A stretch of 64,000 bases of DNA from JBBDWJ01 sp963824095 (GCA_963824095.1 CAWGNS010000009.1:1-64000); one strand, 5' to 3'. Counted from the first letter of the stretch, positions 18,481 to 27,268 are shown. Notes: a model not told the origin generated them from the letters alone. Made by a program: numbers and translations.

Positions 18481-18660
18481 GTCTACATTCCGAAGGCCGC
18501 CGGCCGGCAACGGCCGTCAGGCATCGCCAGTTTGGAGGACAAGATCGTTCAACAAGCAGCGGTGACGATTCTCAATGCGATATATGAGATGGACTTCAAA
18601 GGATTCTCCTATGGGTTTCGGCCGGGGCGCAGTCCGCACCAATTCGATGCCTCCGCTGAT
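18481..18660 (+). pseudogene. Fragment of a group II intron reverse transcriptase
   Basis: From 18481 the frame reads VYIPKAAGRQRPSGIASLED, then KIVQQAAVTILNAIYEMDFK and GFSYGFRPGRSPHQFDAS. This is the RT domain region 1-2a of group II intron-encoded proteins (LtrA type), whose usual form is RxVxIPKxDGxxRPLGIxxLxDKIVQ...GFSYGFRPGRS. Both the N-terminus and everything after FDAS, including the YxDD active site, are missing. It is a dead fragment at the right end of the mobile-DNA block. Confidence 0.75.
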
Positions 18661-18780
18661 CGGTTGATCGGTTGATCGGCTCATCCGAGCGGCGGCCGGG
18701 GAGATCGGGGACGGGAGGCCAGGGGGACACTCACCAGTGGTCAAATCCCGTGCGCGTACCCCGTCCGGCCAACAGTACCG

Positions 18781-20244
18781 TTAAGTCCCCACGTGACAAC
18801 CCAGCCCGAGCGCGGCGTTGACCAGGCGTTGCACGTCGATAATGTCGCACGCGCCGTCGAGCGAGACGTCGCCCGTTCCGCAGGCCACGGCGCCGAGCGC
18901 CTGGTTGATCGAAAGCTGCACGTCAACGACGTTCACGGATCCGTCGCCGCTGACGTCGCACGAGACCTCGGGGACTACGGTCGCGCGGAACTGGCTGGCT
19001 ACCGGGGCGGTTTGATTGAAGGTGCGCCCGTTATCGGCGGCTTGGGATCCGGAAGCGATGCCGGTCGGGATGCCTTGGTAGCTGACGTTGGGATTGGAAT
19101 ACTGATTGATCGTCGGACACTGCGTGCAGCCGCTCTGGTAGGCCATGATGGTGTGGAAATGCGGCTCCAGCGTCATCTGCTGGTAGCCGCAGGAATAGCT
19201 GTAGGCGTGGAGGTCGCAGCCGTTGTTGCGATCGTGGCCGGAGCCGAGGTTGTGGCCGGCTTCGTGGGCGAAGGCGTACGCCGGACCATCCACCCAATCG
19301 ATGAACGCAACGCTGTAGGCGGCGTCGGCGAAGCTGGAGTTGACCTGGGTCATCACATAGCCCAGTCCAACGGTGTTCCCGGTTCCGTCGATCCAGACGC
19401 TCACCAGGTCGGCGCCGTACTGATCGCGCAGGGACCGGATCGTCGAATTGCTCGTCAGCGAGTCGAGGAAAGCGTTCGTGATGGCTTCGCCGCTGGGAAA
19501 CGATACTTCCTGGAGCTTCACCAGCCGCACGCGGGCATTGACCTGGCTGGTGAGGAATGCCTGATTCATCTCGGCGAAGACCAGGTCCGCCAGCGCCTGC
19601 ACGTTGGCCGCTCCGCCCGCGGCCTGGCGCGCATTGGGGGAATACACCACCAGCACGTCGATGGTGGCCGGAGCGCTTTGGGCGGCGGCCTCGGCGGCGA
19701 GCAACGGCAGGCGCGCCGCCTGCTCCTGCGGCAGGTTCGGCGGCAGCACGGCGTCGTCGCCCATGGCGGGCAAGTCGGCGGATACTTCGCGGATCTCCTG
19801 CTCCGTCCCGGTGGCCGGCACGATCTTGAAATAGTGGCCCGCGCCGTCGGTGACACTTCCGCGCACGCCATGCGTTCCAATCACCAGCAGGGCGTGGCCG
19901 GAATCCGCATCCCCGCCGACGGCGCGCCAAAGGAAATTGCCGTCGGGCAGCGCTTCCGCGCGGCCGACGCGCCGGAATTCATAGCGAGCGTCGGGGAAAA
20001 GGTTGAGGATCACGCGGTCGGATGGCGACGTGGCGTCGGCATCGAGCGCCTGCGTGTTCAGCCGGACGAATTGCCGCCGCAGCACCTGTGGCCCGGGCGT
20101 CGCCGCGCGCAGCGCCTGCACGGCAATGTCGTCGGCGGCTTCAAAGAGCTCCGGGGCCTGCTGCGCGTTCGCGGGCGCCGCCAGCCATGCGAACAGGACG
20201 CAAAACAGAGAACACGAGATGGACCTCACGGTTGAATGCTTCAC
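18781..20244 (-). CDS. Secreted metzincin zinc protease with dockerin
   Basis: The 487-residue protein starts with a Sec signal peptide (hydrophobic SCSLFCVLFAWLAAPANAQQ). The protease domain holds HEAGHNLGSGHD near residue 325, the HExxHxxGxxH/D zinc site of metzincins, with a Met-turn HTIMAYQ further on; the layout resembles reprolysin-like or peptidyl-Asp metalloendopeptidases. At the C-terminus two calcium-loop repeats, DVSGDGSVNVVDVQLSINQA and DVSLDGACDIIDVQRLVNAA, form a dockerin type I module. The product is expected outside the cell, docking to a cohesin or to the surface. No cohesin gene is in the window. It is monocistronic and read toward the mobile junction. Confidence 0.88.
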   Translation of the reverse strand: MKHSTVRSISCSLFCVLFAWLAAPANAQQAPELFEAADDIAVQALRAATPGPQVLRRQFVRLNTQALDADATSPSDRVILNLFPDARYEFRRVGRAEALPDGNFLWRAVGGDADSGHALLVIGTHGVRGSVTDGAGHYFKIVPATGTEQEIREVSADLPAMGDDAVLPPNLPQEQAARLPLLAAEAAAQSAPATIDVLVVYSPNARQAAGGAANVQALADLVFAEMNQAFLTSQVNARVRLVKLQEVSFPSGEAITNAFLDSLTSNSTIRSLRDQYGADLVSVWIDGTGNTVGLGYVMTQVNSSFADAAYSVAFIDWVDGPAYAFAHEAGHNLGSGHDRNNGCDLHAYSYSCGYQQMTLEPHFHTIMAYQSGCTQCPTINQYSNPNVSYQGIPTGIASGSQAADNGRTFNQTAPVASQFRATVVPEVSCDVSGDGSVNVVDVQLSINQALGAVACGTGDVSLDGACDIIDVQRLVNAALGLGCHVGT

Positions 20245-20824
20245 TTCGGTGAACCTGCCAAGCGAGTCGTTGCGATCGGCGCTGCAATATTTGATTTGTC
20301 AGCGACAGAGGCTGAAATGGCGGATACCGGGTGAGTCCCCCTCAAACAGATCGCTGTAGAGAAACCCATCGGCAACGGCGCTGATGTCCCAACGAAACTG
20401 CAAACGGAACGGACCGCAGGCGCGTCGCGGCCGGGTCGTCGTTGGCCGTGGGTGTTCCGCAAGGGGGCGCCATGCCGATGGACGCCGCTCAACCTTCGCT
20501 GGCCAAACGAAACAGCGATACAAGAACGGGGACGACGGCGCACGGACGCAAATGGGCGCAGAGCGTCCCGAATCCGGATGGTGTGCAAGGCATACTCCCG
20601 CGCAGTCCTCTGGCGGCGGACTTCCAGGAAGGAATATGTGGAGGGAGGGCCCGGAACCAAGTGCGGAGTTCCAAAGCCCGCGGCAGGCTTTCTCGCCGGC
20701 CGTACGCGAAGGGAACATTCCCACGCACGCGGCCGAAGCTCAAACAGGAAGGTAGCACAGGGGGCCGGGGCCTGGCAACTTGGAATGAAAATCCACAGTC
20801 AGGCCAAGGCCCTAGCCCGCTATC
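20245..20824. other. Intergenic region without a recognised gene
   Basis: About 580 bp between the protease start and the regulator's stop. Several overlapping open frames exist on both strands, as usual in GC-rich DNA, but none has a recognisable domain or a good ribosome-binding site. No strong hairpin or repeat was seen. Promoter elements of the protease should lie near 20245-20330, where the sequence is somewhat AT-richer. Confidence 0.4.
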
Positions 20825-21676
20825 CTACTTGCGGCGCGCAGCCAAGGCCGCCGGCACCTTCTTGAGCTGACTCGCGAAGCCCTCGCCCGAGCGCCGCGTC
20901 CATTCGTCGTCGCGGTGCGGCTCGATGGTCACCAGCATGCGGACCTTCGGGCCTTCGGAAAAGAACTCGACGAGGATGTCGTTTTTGTAGGGTTCCACTC
21001 CCGGGATGAAGTCGATGAGGTGCCGCAGCTTCAGGCGGCTGCGCGGCTCGATCTCGGCGAACGTGCCGCGCGTTTCGTGGGAGACCGGCATGCCGGCGCT
21101 CTTCATGTACGCGATTTCCGCGGCGCCCGCGGCGATCATGTCGTAGAGCAACTCGCCACCGACGCGCGCCTCCAGCTTGTGGACCTCGACGCGGAAGCCC
21201 TCCGGGCCCCACCAGGATTCAAAGCCTTCTTTCGTGGTCCATAGATCCCAAAGATCCTCGAGCGGGGCTTCGTAGCTGCGCTCGAACTTGAGCGGCTGAC
21301 GTCGCGTTGACGTTGCCTTGTCGGTCATCTTTTCTTCTCCTTCTGGCTCGCTGCGCGGGCGGCTTGTTTCTTTTTGGACAGCGTCTCCAAAACGATCGAG
21401 GCGCGCCTCCCAGAGGCTGCGGTAGGCGGCCACCCATCCCTCGATTTCGCGGAAGGGTTCGGGACGCAGCGAGTAGAGACGGCGTTGCCCGTCGGGGCGC
21501 ATCTGGACGAAGCCCGCATCGAGCAGGATGTGCAGGTGCCGCGAGACGCCGGACTGATGGATTTCCAGCCTCTCCACCACATCGTTCACCTGCTGCTCGC
21601 CGCCGCGCAAGGTTTCGACAATGCGGCGGCGAGTGGGGTCGGCGATGGCTTGGAAGGCGTCTAGATGCATAGACAT
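20825..21676 (-). CDS. ArsR-type repressor fused to an SRPBCC (AHSA1) domain
   Basis: Residues 1-90 form an ArsR/SmtB winged helix: HLDAFQAIADPTRRRIVETL, HQSGVSRHLHILLDAGFV, DGQRRLYSL. No metal-binding cysteine motif is present. After a linker of Glu, Arg and Ser the protein continues at about residue 117 with MTDKATSTRR and the AHSA1/START-like fold (FERSYEAPLEDLWDLWTTKE, SWWGPEGFRVEV). In most bacteria these are two adjacent genes with overlapping ends; here they share one frame of 283 residues, and the internal Met (MTDKATST) may mark the old start. Such regulators usually control their own operon and respond to a hydrophobic ligand or stress. The AT-rich region at 21677-21712 is its likely operator. 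Confidence 0.85.
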   Translation of the reverse strand: MSMHLDAFQAIADPTRRRIVETLRGGEQQVNDVVERLEIHQSGVSRHLHILLDAGFVQMRPDGQRRLYSLRPEPFREIEGWVAAYRSLWEARLDRFGDAVQKETSRPRSEPEGEEKMTDKATSTRRQPLKFERSYEAPLEDLWDLWTTKEGFESWWGPEGFRVEVHKLEARVGGELLYDMIAAGAAEIAYMKSAGMPVSHETRGTFAEIEPRSRLKLRHLIDFIPGVEPYKNDILVEFFSEGPKVRMLVTIEPHRDDEWTRRSGEGFASQLKKVPAALAARRK

Positions 21677-21712
21677 GTATATGTATATCAGTAAATATTT
21701 AAGACGTCAAGA
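21677..21712 (-). promoter_or_regulatory. AT-rich promoter/operator upstream of the ArsR fusion gene
   Basis: In otherwise GC-rich DNA this stretch reads, on the minus strand, AAATATTTACTGATATACAT followed by ATACATGTCT and the start codon. It contains overlapping inverted arrangements (AAATATTT; ATGTATAT/ATATACAT) of the size ArsR-family dimers bind, and TATACA could serve as a -10 element. No Shine-Dalgarno sequence is evident, so the mRNA may be nearly leaderless. Confidence 0.45.
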
Positions 21713-21943
21713 GCGGCGGCAGACGGAACCCGTTTTCCACGCCCTCGTCCAACGAGGCTCCTTGAGTGAACAGGATTGTGCTTCGCCCGCCGCCGGCTGC
21801 GATGGCCGTCATGGTCGGCGCCTCGTCCCAAGGATGCAAGCAGCAAAGATGCAAGCAGCAGAGCGCTGGGCGTACCGACCTACTGTGAACGCGGGTCTGC
21901 CAAAATCAGTAGCTTGGTGTCGCAAACGGTGTCAGGCGCAAAG

Positions 21944-22525
21944 GTGGTTGCGGGCATATCGGACCACGCCGGTTGGGCCGTGGTGGTATGCGTCTCGAAC
22001 GGCGAGGTGCTCGATCGGCGGCGGATCGCGCTGATCGGTCCCGGGCTTCCCAGCCTTCCGCACCACCATGAAGCGCAGGGGTTGCCGATGGGTGAGGCGG
22101 TTACTCTCATCGAGCGCGTGCGCGCATCGGCGGCGTTGTGCGCGCGAAACGCGCTCGATGCGCTTCCCGCAGGTGTCGTGGCGATCGCGATCCGCAAGCG
22201 CCCGGCGTTGCCGCCGACCACCGCGGAGCGGATCACGAACTACCGGGCGCAGTGCGTGGCCGATTCGGTCATGTACCGGGACGTCCTCGCCGAGGCCGCC
22301 CAGGCGCGGGGCTGGTCCGTGCGCGAGTACAACGCGAAAACCGTGTTGCAGGAAGCTGCCGAAGCGCTGGGACTGGAAGACATTTCGGGACGGTTTCGCG
22401 AGATCGGCAAGGACCTCGGCCCGCCCTGGCAGAAGGACCAAAGGTTGGCCACGGCCGCTGCGATCGTGTGGGGAGCGTCTTCAGTTCCTGTCGTCAACCG
22501 TCTCCGCACCCGCGTGCTGCCCTAG
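21944..22525 (+). CDS. Conserved hypothetical protein
   Basis: I recognise the N-terminal pattern (ISDHAGWAVVVCVSNGEVLD, RRRIALIGPGLPSLPHHHEA) as a hypothetical family seen in several phyla, with no known function. The frame is open back to 21776, but that part is Arg/Ser-rich and unlike the family, so I start at GTG 21944 (VVAGISDH). The 193-residue product has a mixed alpha/beta pattern with a conserved HHHEA segment and a helix RVRASAALCARNALDALP. No signal peptide. It is followed after 70 nt by the methyltransferase-like gene in the same direction. Confidence 0.65.
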   Translation: MVAGISDHAGWAVVVCVSNGEVLDRRRIALIGPGLPSLPHHHEAQGLPMGEAVTLIERVRASAALCARNALDALPAGVVAIAIRKRPALPPTTAERITNYRAQCVADSVMYRDVLAEAAQARGWSVREYNAKTVLQEAAEALGLEDISGRFREIGKDLGPPWQKDQRLATAAAIVWGASSVPVVNRLRTRVLP

Positions 22526-22595
22526 GAGACTGCCGATGATCTCGGCGCTTCTGGCGGAACGCCGCCCTGCGGAAAACTGCTGCTTCGGCGCCAAG

Positions 22596-23108
22596 ATGAA
22601 CTCCAACCGACAACCCGACCGTCCCCCGAATCCAGGACCCCGCCGGCCAGCGCTCTGGCCGCTGACCTACATTCCCGTCCCTTGGACATTCGTGTTGGGG
22701 TATGTGCTCGGCGTCGGATTGGAACACTTTCTTCCCAGCCGGAGTTCCTGGTCTGATAGCCGCATCGGCACAGTGGGGCTTGTTCTCTTCGCGATCGGAG
22801 CGGCGCTCGCCGGCTGGGGTTGGGTGATCTTTCAAAAGGCACACACGACGCGTGTGCCGGGCGAAGCTTCGACCGCCATGGTCACATGGGGCCCCTACAA
22901 GTTCACCCGGAACCCGATGTACGTCGGATTGACGCTCGCCTACCTCGGCGAGGCGGGCATTCTTCACCAACTCTGGCCCGTGGGCCTCTTGCCTCTGGTG
23001 CTTGCCTATTTGAACTGGACGATCATCCCCATCGAAGAGAGGCAATTGCAGAAGGTCTTTGGAACCAGGTACGACGAGTATCGGTCGAGGGTACGGCGTT
23101 GGCTTTGA
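22596..23108 (+). CDS. Isoprenylcysteine carboxyl methyltransferase-like membrane protein
   Basis: The 170-residue protein has hydrophobic helices at about residues 28-45, 60-78 and 115-140, and the C-terminal signature of the ICMT/PEMT family: GPYKFTRNPMYVGLTLAYLG, then EERQLQKVFGTRYDEYRSRV and RRWL. In this family the RNPMY region and the terminal E-x-x-L...YxxY motif bind S-adenosylmethionine. Bacterial members methylate small or lipidic substrates that are mostly unknown. ATG 22596 is chosen; an upstream in-frame ATG at about 22533 would add 21 residues. Confidence 0.8.
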   Translation: MNSNRQPDRPPNPGPRRPALWPLTYIPVPWTFVLGYVLGVGLEHFLPSRSSWSDSRIGTVGLVLFAIGAALAGWGWVIFQKAHTTRVPGEASTAMVTWGPYKFTRNPMYVGLTLAYLGEAGILHQLWPVGLLPLVLAYLNWTIIPIEERQLQKVFGTRYDEYRSRVRRWL

Positions 23109-23254
23109 TTCCTGACCGCGTACCGCGGGCTGGCGCTCATGTCTCCGAAGTAACGCACACGGGTGTCGGCGCGTAATCAACTAGGGAATCGCTCAGAATG
23201 ATTCGCCCTACGGGCGCGGGTTGCCTGCTACTTCGTTGGGCAAAGGAGGTCCGG

Positions 23255-23755
23255 ATGCGTCGGCTTATCATACTGCTCGTCGCTTCTTGTCTTATGCGGC
23301 CGGCTTTGGCTCAGGATGACTCCACCCCAGCTCAGGTCTGCAGGGTGGCTGTTCTCAGCAATGAGGTGGGACAGCCGGATGACCAAAAGGACGGCCTGGT
23401 GCTCATGCGCGTTTTCGTCGCCACGAGCACCAGTTGCCGCAGCGGCAATGTCGAGGTTGCGGTGTTCCCCACGAGTGCTTGTCGCGTGCAGCCTCCGCCA
23501 GACCTCGACAATTCGAAACCCATGACGTTTTCGTACAAGCCGAACGTGCTGCGGATCGCGGTGGAGCCGGGGAACATCAATTCCGGCGTGGTCGAGATTT
23601 CGAGCGGCGAGGCGGGCAAGTGTACTTTCAACTCGCACATCGCGGGCTGCGCCGGGGTGACGCCGGCGGGAGCGCGATGCGAGGCTCGCGACCTGACCGA
23701 CCCACAGCCCGAAACGCAGGGCGGAGTGGAACGGGAGTTTAATCGCCTGCGATGA
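23255..23755 (+). CDS. Secreted hypothetical protein
   Basis: The start at ATG 23255 is fixed by an excellent Shine-Dalgarno sequence, AAAGGAGGT, 5 nt upstream. The product of 166 residues begins MRRLIILLVASCLMRPALAQ, a Sec signal peptide cut after ALA. The mature part has six or more cysteines (VCRVAVL, TSCRSGN, SACRVQ, GKCTFN, IAGCAG, ARCEAR), suggesting a disulfide-stabilised beta-rich domain. I do not recognise the family. No partner gene is evident. Confidence 0.7.
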   Translation: MRRLIILLVASCLMRPALAQDDSTPAQVCRVAVLSNEVGQPDDQKDGLVLMRVFVATSTSCRSGNVEVAVFPTSACRVQPPPDLDNSKPMTFSYKPNVLRIAVEPGNINSGVVEISSGEAGKCTFNSHIAGCAGVTPAGARCEARDLTDPQPETQGGVEREFNRLR

Positions 23756-23954
23756 GAGCCGGTACCCGGTCCGAGCCAAGGCTCGGCCTGATTCCCCTAG
23801 CATCCGTGTGCACACGGCCGTTGTTGTCCCGCTGGGTCCCGAAGTGCAGATCGCCCAACTGGATGACCCTGCCAGCGGGAACCGGCTGGAGATCTTCATG
23901 GCGGCCGAGCGATTTGCGGGTCCTGTGCTTCCGGAGACGGCAGAAGAACACTGA
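23756..23954 (+). other. Start-less open frame, possibly a gene fragment
   Basis: A frame overlapping the end of the preceding gene reads SIRVHTAVVVPLGPEVQIAQ, LDDPASGNRLEIFMAAERFA and GPVLPETAEEH before TGA at 23952. Codon use and amino-acid pattern look coding, but there is no start codon with a ribosome-binding site. It may be the tail of a broken gene. The remaining sequence to 24025 shows nothing. Confidence 0.3.
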
Positions 23955-24025
23955 CGACTTCGAGGATAGCTCGGGAATCAAACGGAGGCGGCAGGTAAGA
24001 CCGCAGATCGCGGTCTGTCCCCTGC

Positions 24026-25627
24026 CTACAGATCGCCCAGAACGCCCTCAAGCGGCGCAGGCGCCCACTCCGCCTTCACGCCCAGATCACTCAACAGCAC
24101 CTGCGCGCAGTTGTATCCGGCCAGGCCAGTCACATTCCCGCCGGGATGGCAGCTTGCTCCGCAGAGATAGAGATTGGGAAAGTGACCGCGATAGTGGCCC
24201 GCTCCGGCGAAAGGACGGTTGTAGCCGACCTGGCCGCCGGCAAACGCACCCACCAGCAAATCCCCCCCGCGCATGTTCGGCAGCGTTCGTTCCGTATCAA
24301 GGGCGCTGCGCGTGAACCAGTGCAGCACGGCGTCTTTCAGGTTGGGAGCATACTCGGTCCACAGGTCGAGCATCGCGCGCCCATGTTCGTCCTTGTGCGC
24401 GTCCCAACTCTGTGGGTCTCCACGCAGCGCGTAGGGGAGTTTCTCCCACATGAACGTTGTGTGGTTGCCGGGCGGTGCTTGCGATGGATCGAACAGGCTG
24501 GGCGTGCTGCCCCACATCACGGTGGGCGGAATGCTGCCCGCTTCGTGATGCCGCACGATGTCGGGAAACTGGGCCGCGTCCTCGAGCCCCAGGATCACCA
24601 TGAACGCCCTGTTGAGCTCGGGATTCTGCAACGCCGCTTTGTAACGCAGCGGTTCCCGCAAGCCAGCGTAGAGCCCGAACAGAGGGGCGATCAGATTGTA
24701 TTGAAACCGCCGCGCCTTTTCGCGCCACTCGCCGGGGAGCAGGTCCGCGTCGATCAGCTCCAAAAAAGTCTGCTGCGGATTCAGCCCGGAGGCGACGAAG
24801 TGCCGGGCGCGGTACACGGCGCCGTCCGTGGTTTCGACGCCAGCCGCCTTGCCGTGCTCGACCAGGATTTTGCGGGGCGTCTTGTTCAGGTGAATTTCGC
24901 CGCCGCTTGTGGTAACCGCCGACACCAAGGCGTGGGCGAGAGCCGCCGAGCCGCCCAGACACATTTGCGCCTTGCCGGTGCTCGCCAGCAGCGCCGCGAT
25001 GTGGTGGCCGAAACCGCGGCAGCGCAGGTCCACTTCGCGCAGGCCGTTGAAAAACAGCAGGCCGGCCTGCACCGTGGGATGCTCGAACTCGCGCGTCACG
25101 AATTCGAGGGGCGAAAGGGCGCTGACTTCGAGCAGCTTGCGCCCTTCGCGGCTTTTTTCGAGCAACGCGATGCGGCGTTCGCCCGGGATCGGCGGCGATT
25201 GGCTTTCGGGGATCAGAATGCGCTCGACGATCGGCAGGAAGTCGTTCCGCCAGCGCCGCAGCGTGGCTTCGTCGTTGGCGCTGAAGCGGCCGAACGACGC
25301 CGCTGTTTTTTCAAAGTCGGTCCACCATTCGAGCGATTCGCCGTTGCGCAGAATGAGGGCAACGTTCAGCTCGGGCTCGAGGTAAACGGCGCCGCGCCGC
25401 TCCAACTCGAGGTCGCGATACCACGGCATGTGGGTCAAGGCCCGGTGGTAGAACGAGTGCGTGTTGTGAAGAAATCCAGGGTGCCGCGGGTCCTCCTCGG
25501 TCGCCAGCCCGCCGCCGGCGACATGCCGGCTTTCCAGGCAGACGACCTTGAGGCCGGCCTTGCCCAGGTAGGCCTGCAGCACCAGGCTGTTGTGGCCGGA
25601 ACCGACAATGATACCGTCGTAGGTCAT
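24026..25627 (-). CDS. Phytoene-dehydrogenase-like FAD oxidoreductase
   Basis: The 533-residue protein begins with a Rossmann dinucleotide-binding motif (YDGIIVGSGHNSLVLQAYLG, then KVVCLESRHVAGGGLATEE), as in the CrtI/phytoene desaturase and amine-oxidase superfamily. A second conserved region occurs at the end: GGQVGYNRPFAGAGHYRGHF, then LYLCGASCHPGGNVTGLAG, the FAD-binding C-terminal motif. These enzymes use FAD to desaturate or isomerise lipids. No carotenoid-synthesis genes surround it, so the substrate is open; homologues without such context are common. No signal peptide. It is a single-gene unit read leftward from ATG 25627. Confidence 0.85.
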   Translation of the reverse strand: MTYDGIIVGSGHNSLVLQAYLGKAGLKVVCLESRHVAGGGLATEEDPRHPGFLHNTHSFYHRALTHMPWYRDLELERRGAVYLEPELNVALILRNGESLEWWTDFEKTAASFGRFSANDEATLRRWRNDFLPIVERILIPESQSPPIPGERRIALLEKSREGRKLLEVSALSPLEFVTREFEHPTVQAGLLFFNGLREVDLRCRGFGHHIAALLASTGKAQMCLGGSAALAHALVSAVTTSGGEIHLNKTPRKILVEHGKAAGVETTDGAVYRARHFVASGLNPQQTFLELIDADLLPGEWREKARRFQYNLIAPLFGLYAGLREPLRYKAALQNPELNRAFMVILGLEDAAQFPDIVRHHEAGSIPPTVMWGSTPSLFDPSQAPPGNHTTFMWEKLPYALRGDPQSWDAHKDEHGRAMLDLWTEYAPNLKDAVLHWFTRSALDTERTLPNMRGGDLLVGAFAGGQVGYNRPFAGAGHYRGHFPNLYLCGASCHPGGNVTGLAGYNCAQVLLSDLGVKAEWAPAPLEGVLGDL

Positions 25628-25773
25628 AGCCCTCCACTTGGACAGTCCGTAGGACCGTCGTTTAGGCAGTCACCCGGCATTATTGTCAGAAATGCGTACC
25701 CTGAGGCCACGCAAGCACAGTGAAACCTGGGGATGGTATAGCTGCCCGTGGGTTGGTCGATCGTCAAGCGCCG

Positions 25774-26403
25774 TTACTCTTCGGGCGGCGTGCGAATGTA
25801 GCCGAACTGCGCCATCTTTTTGGCGGACGCGCGATGGGTTTCCGGCGACTGTGGCTGCACTCCACTGGCGTCAATCCAGCGGTTGTAGAAGTTGAACAAC
25901 GCGCAGACCGTGATGGCTAGATAAATCGCCTCATCGCTCCATCCCGCGACATGGAGCGATTCGATATCCGCCGGGCCGATACGCGGTGAGTCGTGGTTGA
26001 CCTTGTCGATGAAGCCGAACAGAGCTTTCTCGGCTTCCGGCAGCGGCGAAGTTTGCGGGTCCTCGAGTACGGCCCGTACGAGGGGTTCATCCTGCAATAA
26101 TTCCGCCGCAACTGCGGCGTGGGCGTTCGTTCAAAACGGGCAATGATTGCGCACCGAGGTGTAGGCCGCAATCAGCTCGCGCATACCCGGGCTGATCGGG
26201 CCGGGCCCGCGCATGATCGCTTGCGTGAACCGTTCCAGATGCTGGGTTGCCTCGGGCCGGAAGGCAAACAGGTGCCAGATCTGCGACAGCGGCTGCCCGG
26301 TGGAGCGCATCATTCGAATCAGATCGGCGTAGGCGCCCGTGCCGTTGGGGTTGTTCTCCACTCCGGGGAGATACATCGGCTTGTTGGTTGCGTCGTGGAT
26401 CAT
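25774..26403 (-). CDS. Peroxidase-related AhpD-like protein, probable selenoprotein (CxxU)
   Basis: Two leftward frames join into one family-length protein of 209 residues if the TGA at 26131-26133 is read as selenocysteine. Before it stands GPISPGMRELIAAYTSVRNH then CPF; after it TNAHAAVAAELLQDEPLVRA. AhpD/carboxymuconolactone-decarboxylase-like peroxidase-related proteins have NxCxxCxxxH here, so the TGA replaces the second Cys of CxxC and the His is kept. A 6-bp hairpin begins 12 nt after the TGA, with G as the second loop base. The start chosen is ATG 26403 (MIHDATNKPMYLPG). These proteins reduce peroxides through the redox pair. The selenium genes selA, selB, selC and selD are not in the window. 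The alternative is a nonsense mutation of the Cys codon, but the sequence after the TGA shows no decay. Confidence 0.8.
26104..26119 (-). promoter_or_regulatory. Putative bacterial SECIS hairpin
   Basis: On the minus strand CGCCGC and GCGGCG form a perfect 6-bp stem around the loop AGTT. The loop starts 18 nt after the in-frame TGA and its second base is G. Known bacterial SECIS elements have a short apical loop with G among its first two bases, 16-37 nt from the UGA; the element fits both rules. It lies inside the coding sequence, as in other bacterial selenoprotein genes. Confidence 0.7.
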
Positions 26404-26657
26404 GCGGAAAGTCTCTCGGGCTACTGGTCGATACCTCTTATTCTCTCTTGACGGGAAGGATAACGTATCGCGGGGCCGGTTCGCGACATGGTGGGTCGGC
26501 CACCCAGGCGTCTCACGCTGAATAAGCATGGCGGTTGAACATCGGCAACGGAGACTGCCGCGACTTCTCTGGGCGTTCTGGTTTGTGTCGAATTCGCCCC
26601 GCCAAACCAGCCATAATCTGTCTAACGGGCGCGTTCTCGGAGCCCGCGGAGGTCATC

Positions 26658-27209
26658 ATGACGAAACAGCGGATCTTCCAGTTGGGTTTCGGCGTGTTCT
26701 TCGCCATGGCCGCCAGCCATTGCGGAGGCTCGGGCGGCCAGCAGGCCGAGACCCCGCAAAGCAAGCCGGCTTCCCAAACGGCGGAGGTCAAGGTGAGCCG
26801 GGACGACCCATGTTCCATTCTGTTTCCCACCGAGGTGGGGGAGATCCTGGGCGTCAAGTCGGAGTTGCGGGAAATCATGGACGAAGTGACTTGCCGCTTC
26901 CACTTCGAGCCGGGTACGTCGGGCGCGACGAAGTCGGAGGACGGCGAGACCTTCGTCGAAGTCAAGGTCCACTGGACCGACGGGCGAACCGCCATCCTGG
27001 CGACCCGCACAGCCGGCCAGTTGCTCGGCGGCGATTCGAGCGGGTTCGAAAAGCTCGAGGGAATCGGCGACGAAGCCTGGATGGCTCCCGGGGCCTCCTA
27101 TCTGGCCTTTTCGAAGGGCGACGCCGGAGTCGAAATGGACATGCGCATGATTCCCGGCGAGAAAGAGAAAACGATTCGTCTGGCGAAGCTGATCGCCAGT
27201 CGGCTGTAA
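26658..27209 (+). CDS. Exported hypothetical protein
   Basis: ATG 26658 follows CGCGGAGGT, a good ribosome-binding site. The 183-residue product starts MTKQRIFQLGFGVFFAMAAS followed by HCGGSGGQQ, a signal peptide with a Cys after it; the lipobox (ASHC) is atypical, so lipid attachment is doubtful. The mature domain opens with DDPCSILFPTEVGEILGVK, a pattern seen in DUF3558-like exported proteins, and ends with a helix. The function is not known. It lies alone between two convergent or divergent neighbours. Confidence 0.65.
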   Translation: MTKQRIFQLGFGVFFAMAASHCGGSGGQQAETPQSKPASQTAEVKVSRDDPCSILFPTEVGEILGVKSELREIMDEVTCRFHFEPGTSGATKSEDGETFVEVKVHWTDGRTAILATRTAGQLLGGDSSGFEKLEGIGDEAWMAPGASYLAFSKGDAGVEMDMRMIPGEKEKTIRLAKLIASRL

Positions 27210-27268
27210 CGTGGATGTGGCTAGTTGCTCCGCATTCCGGAAACGGGCGTGACTTGGCGGCAAGTCTC

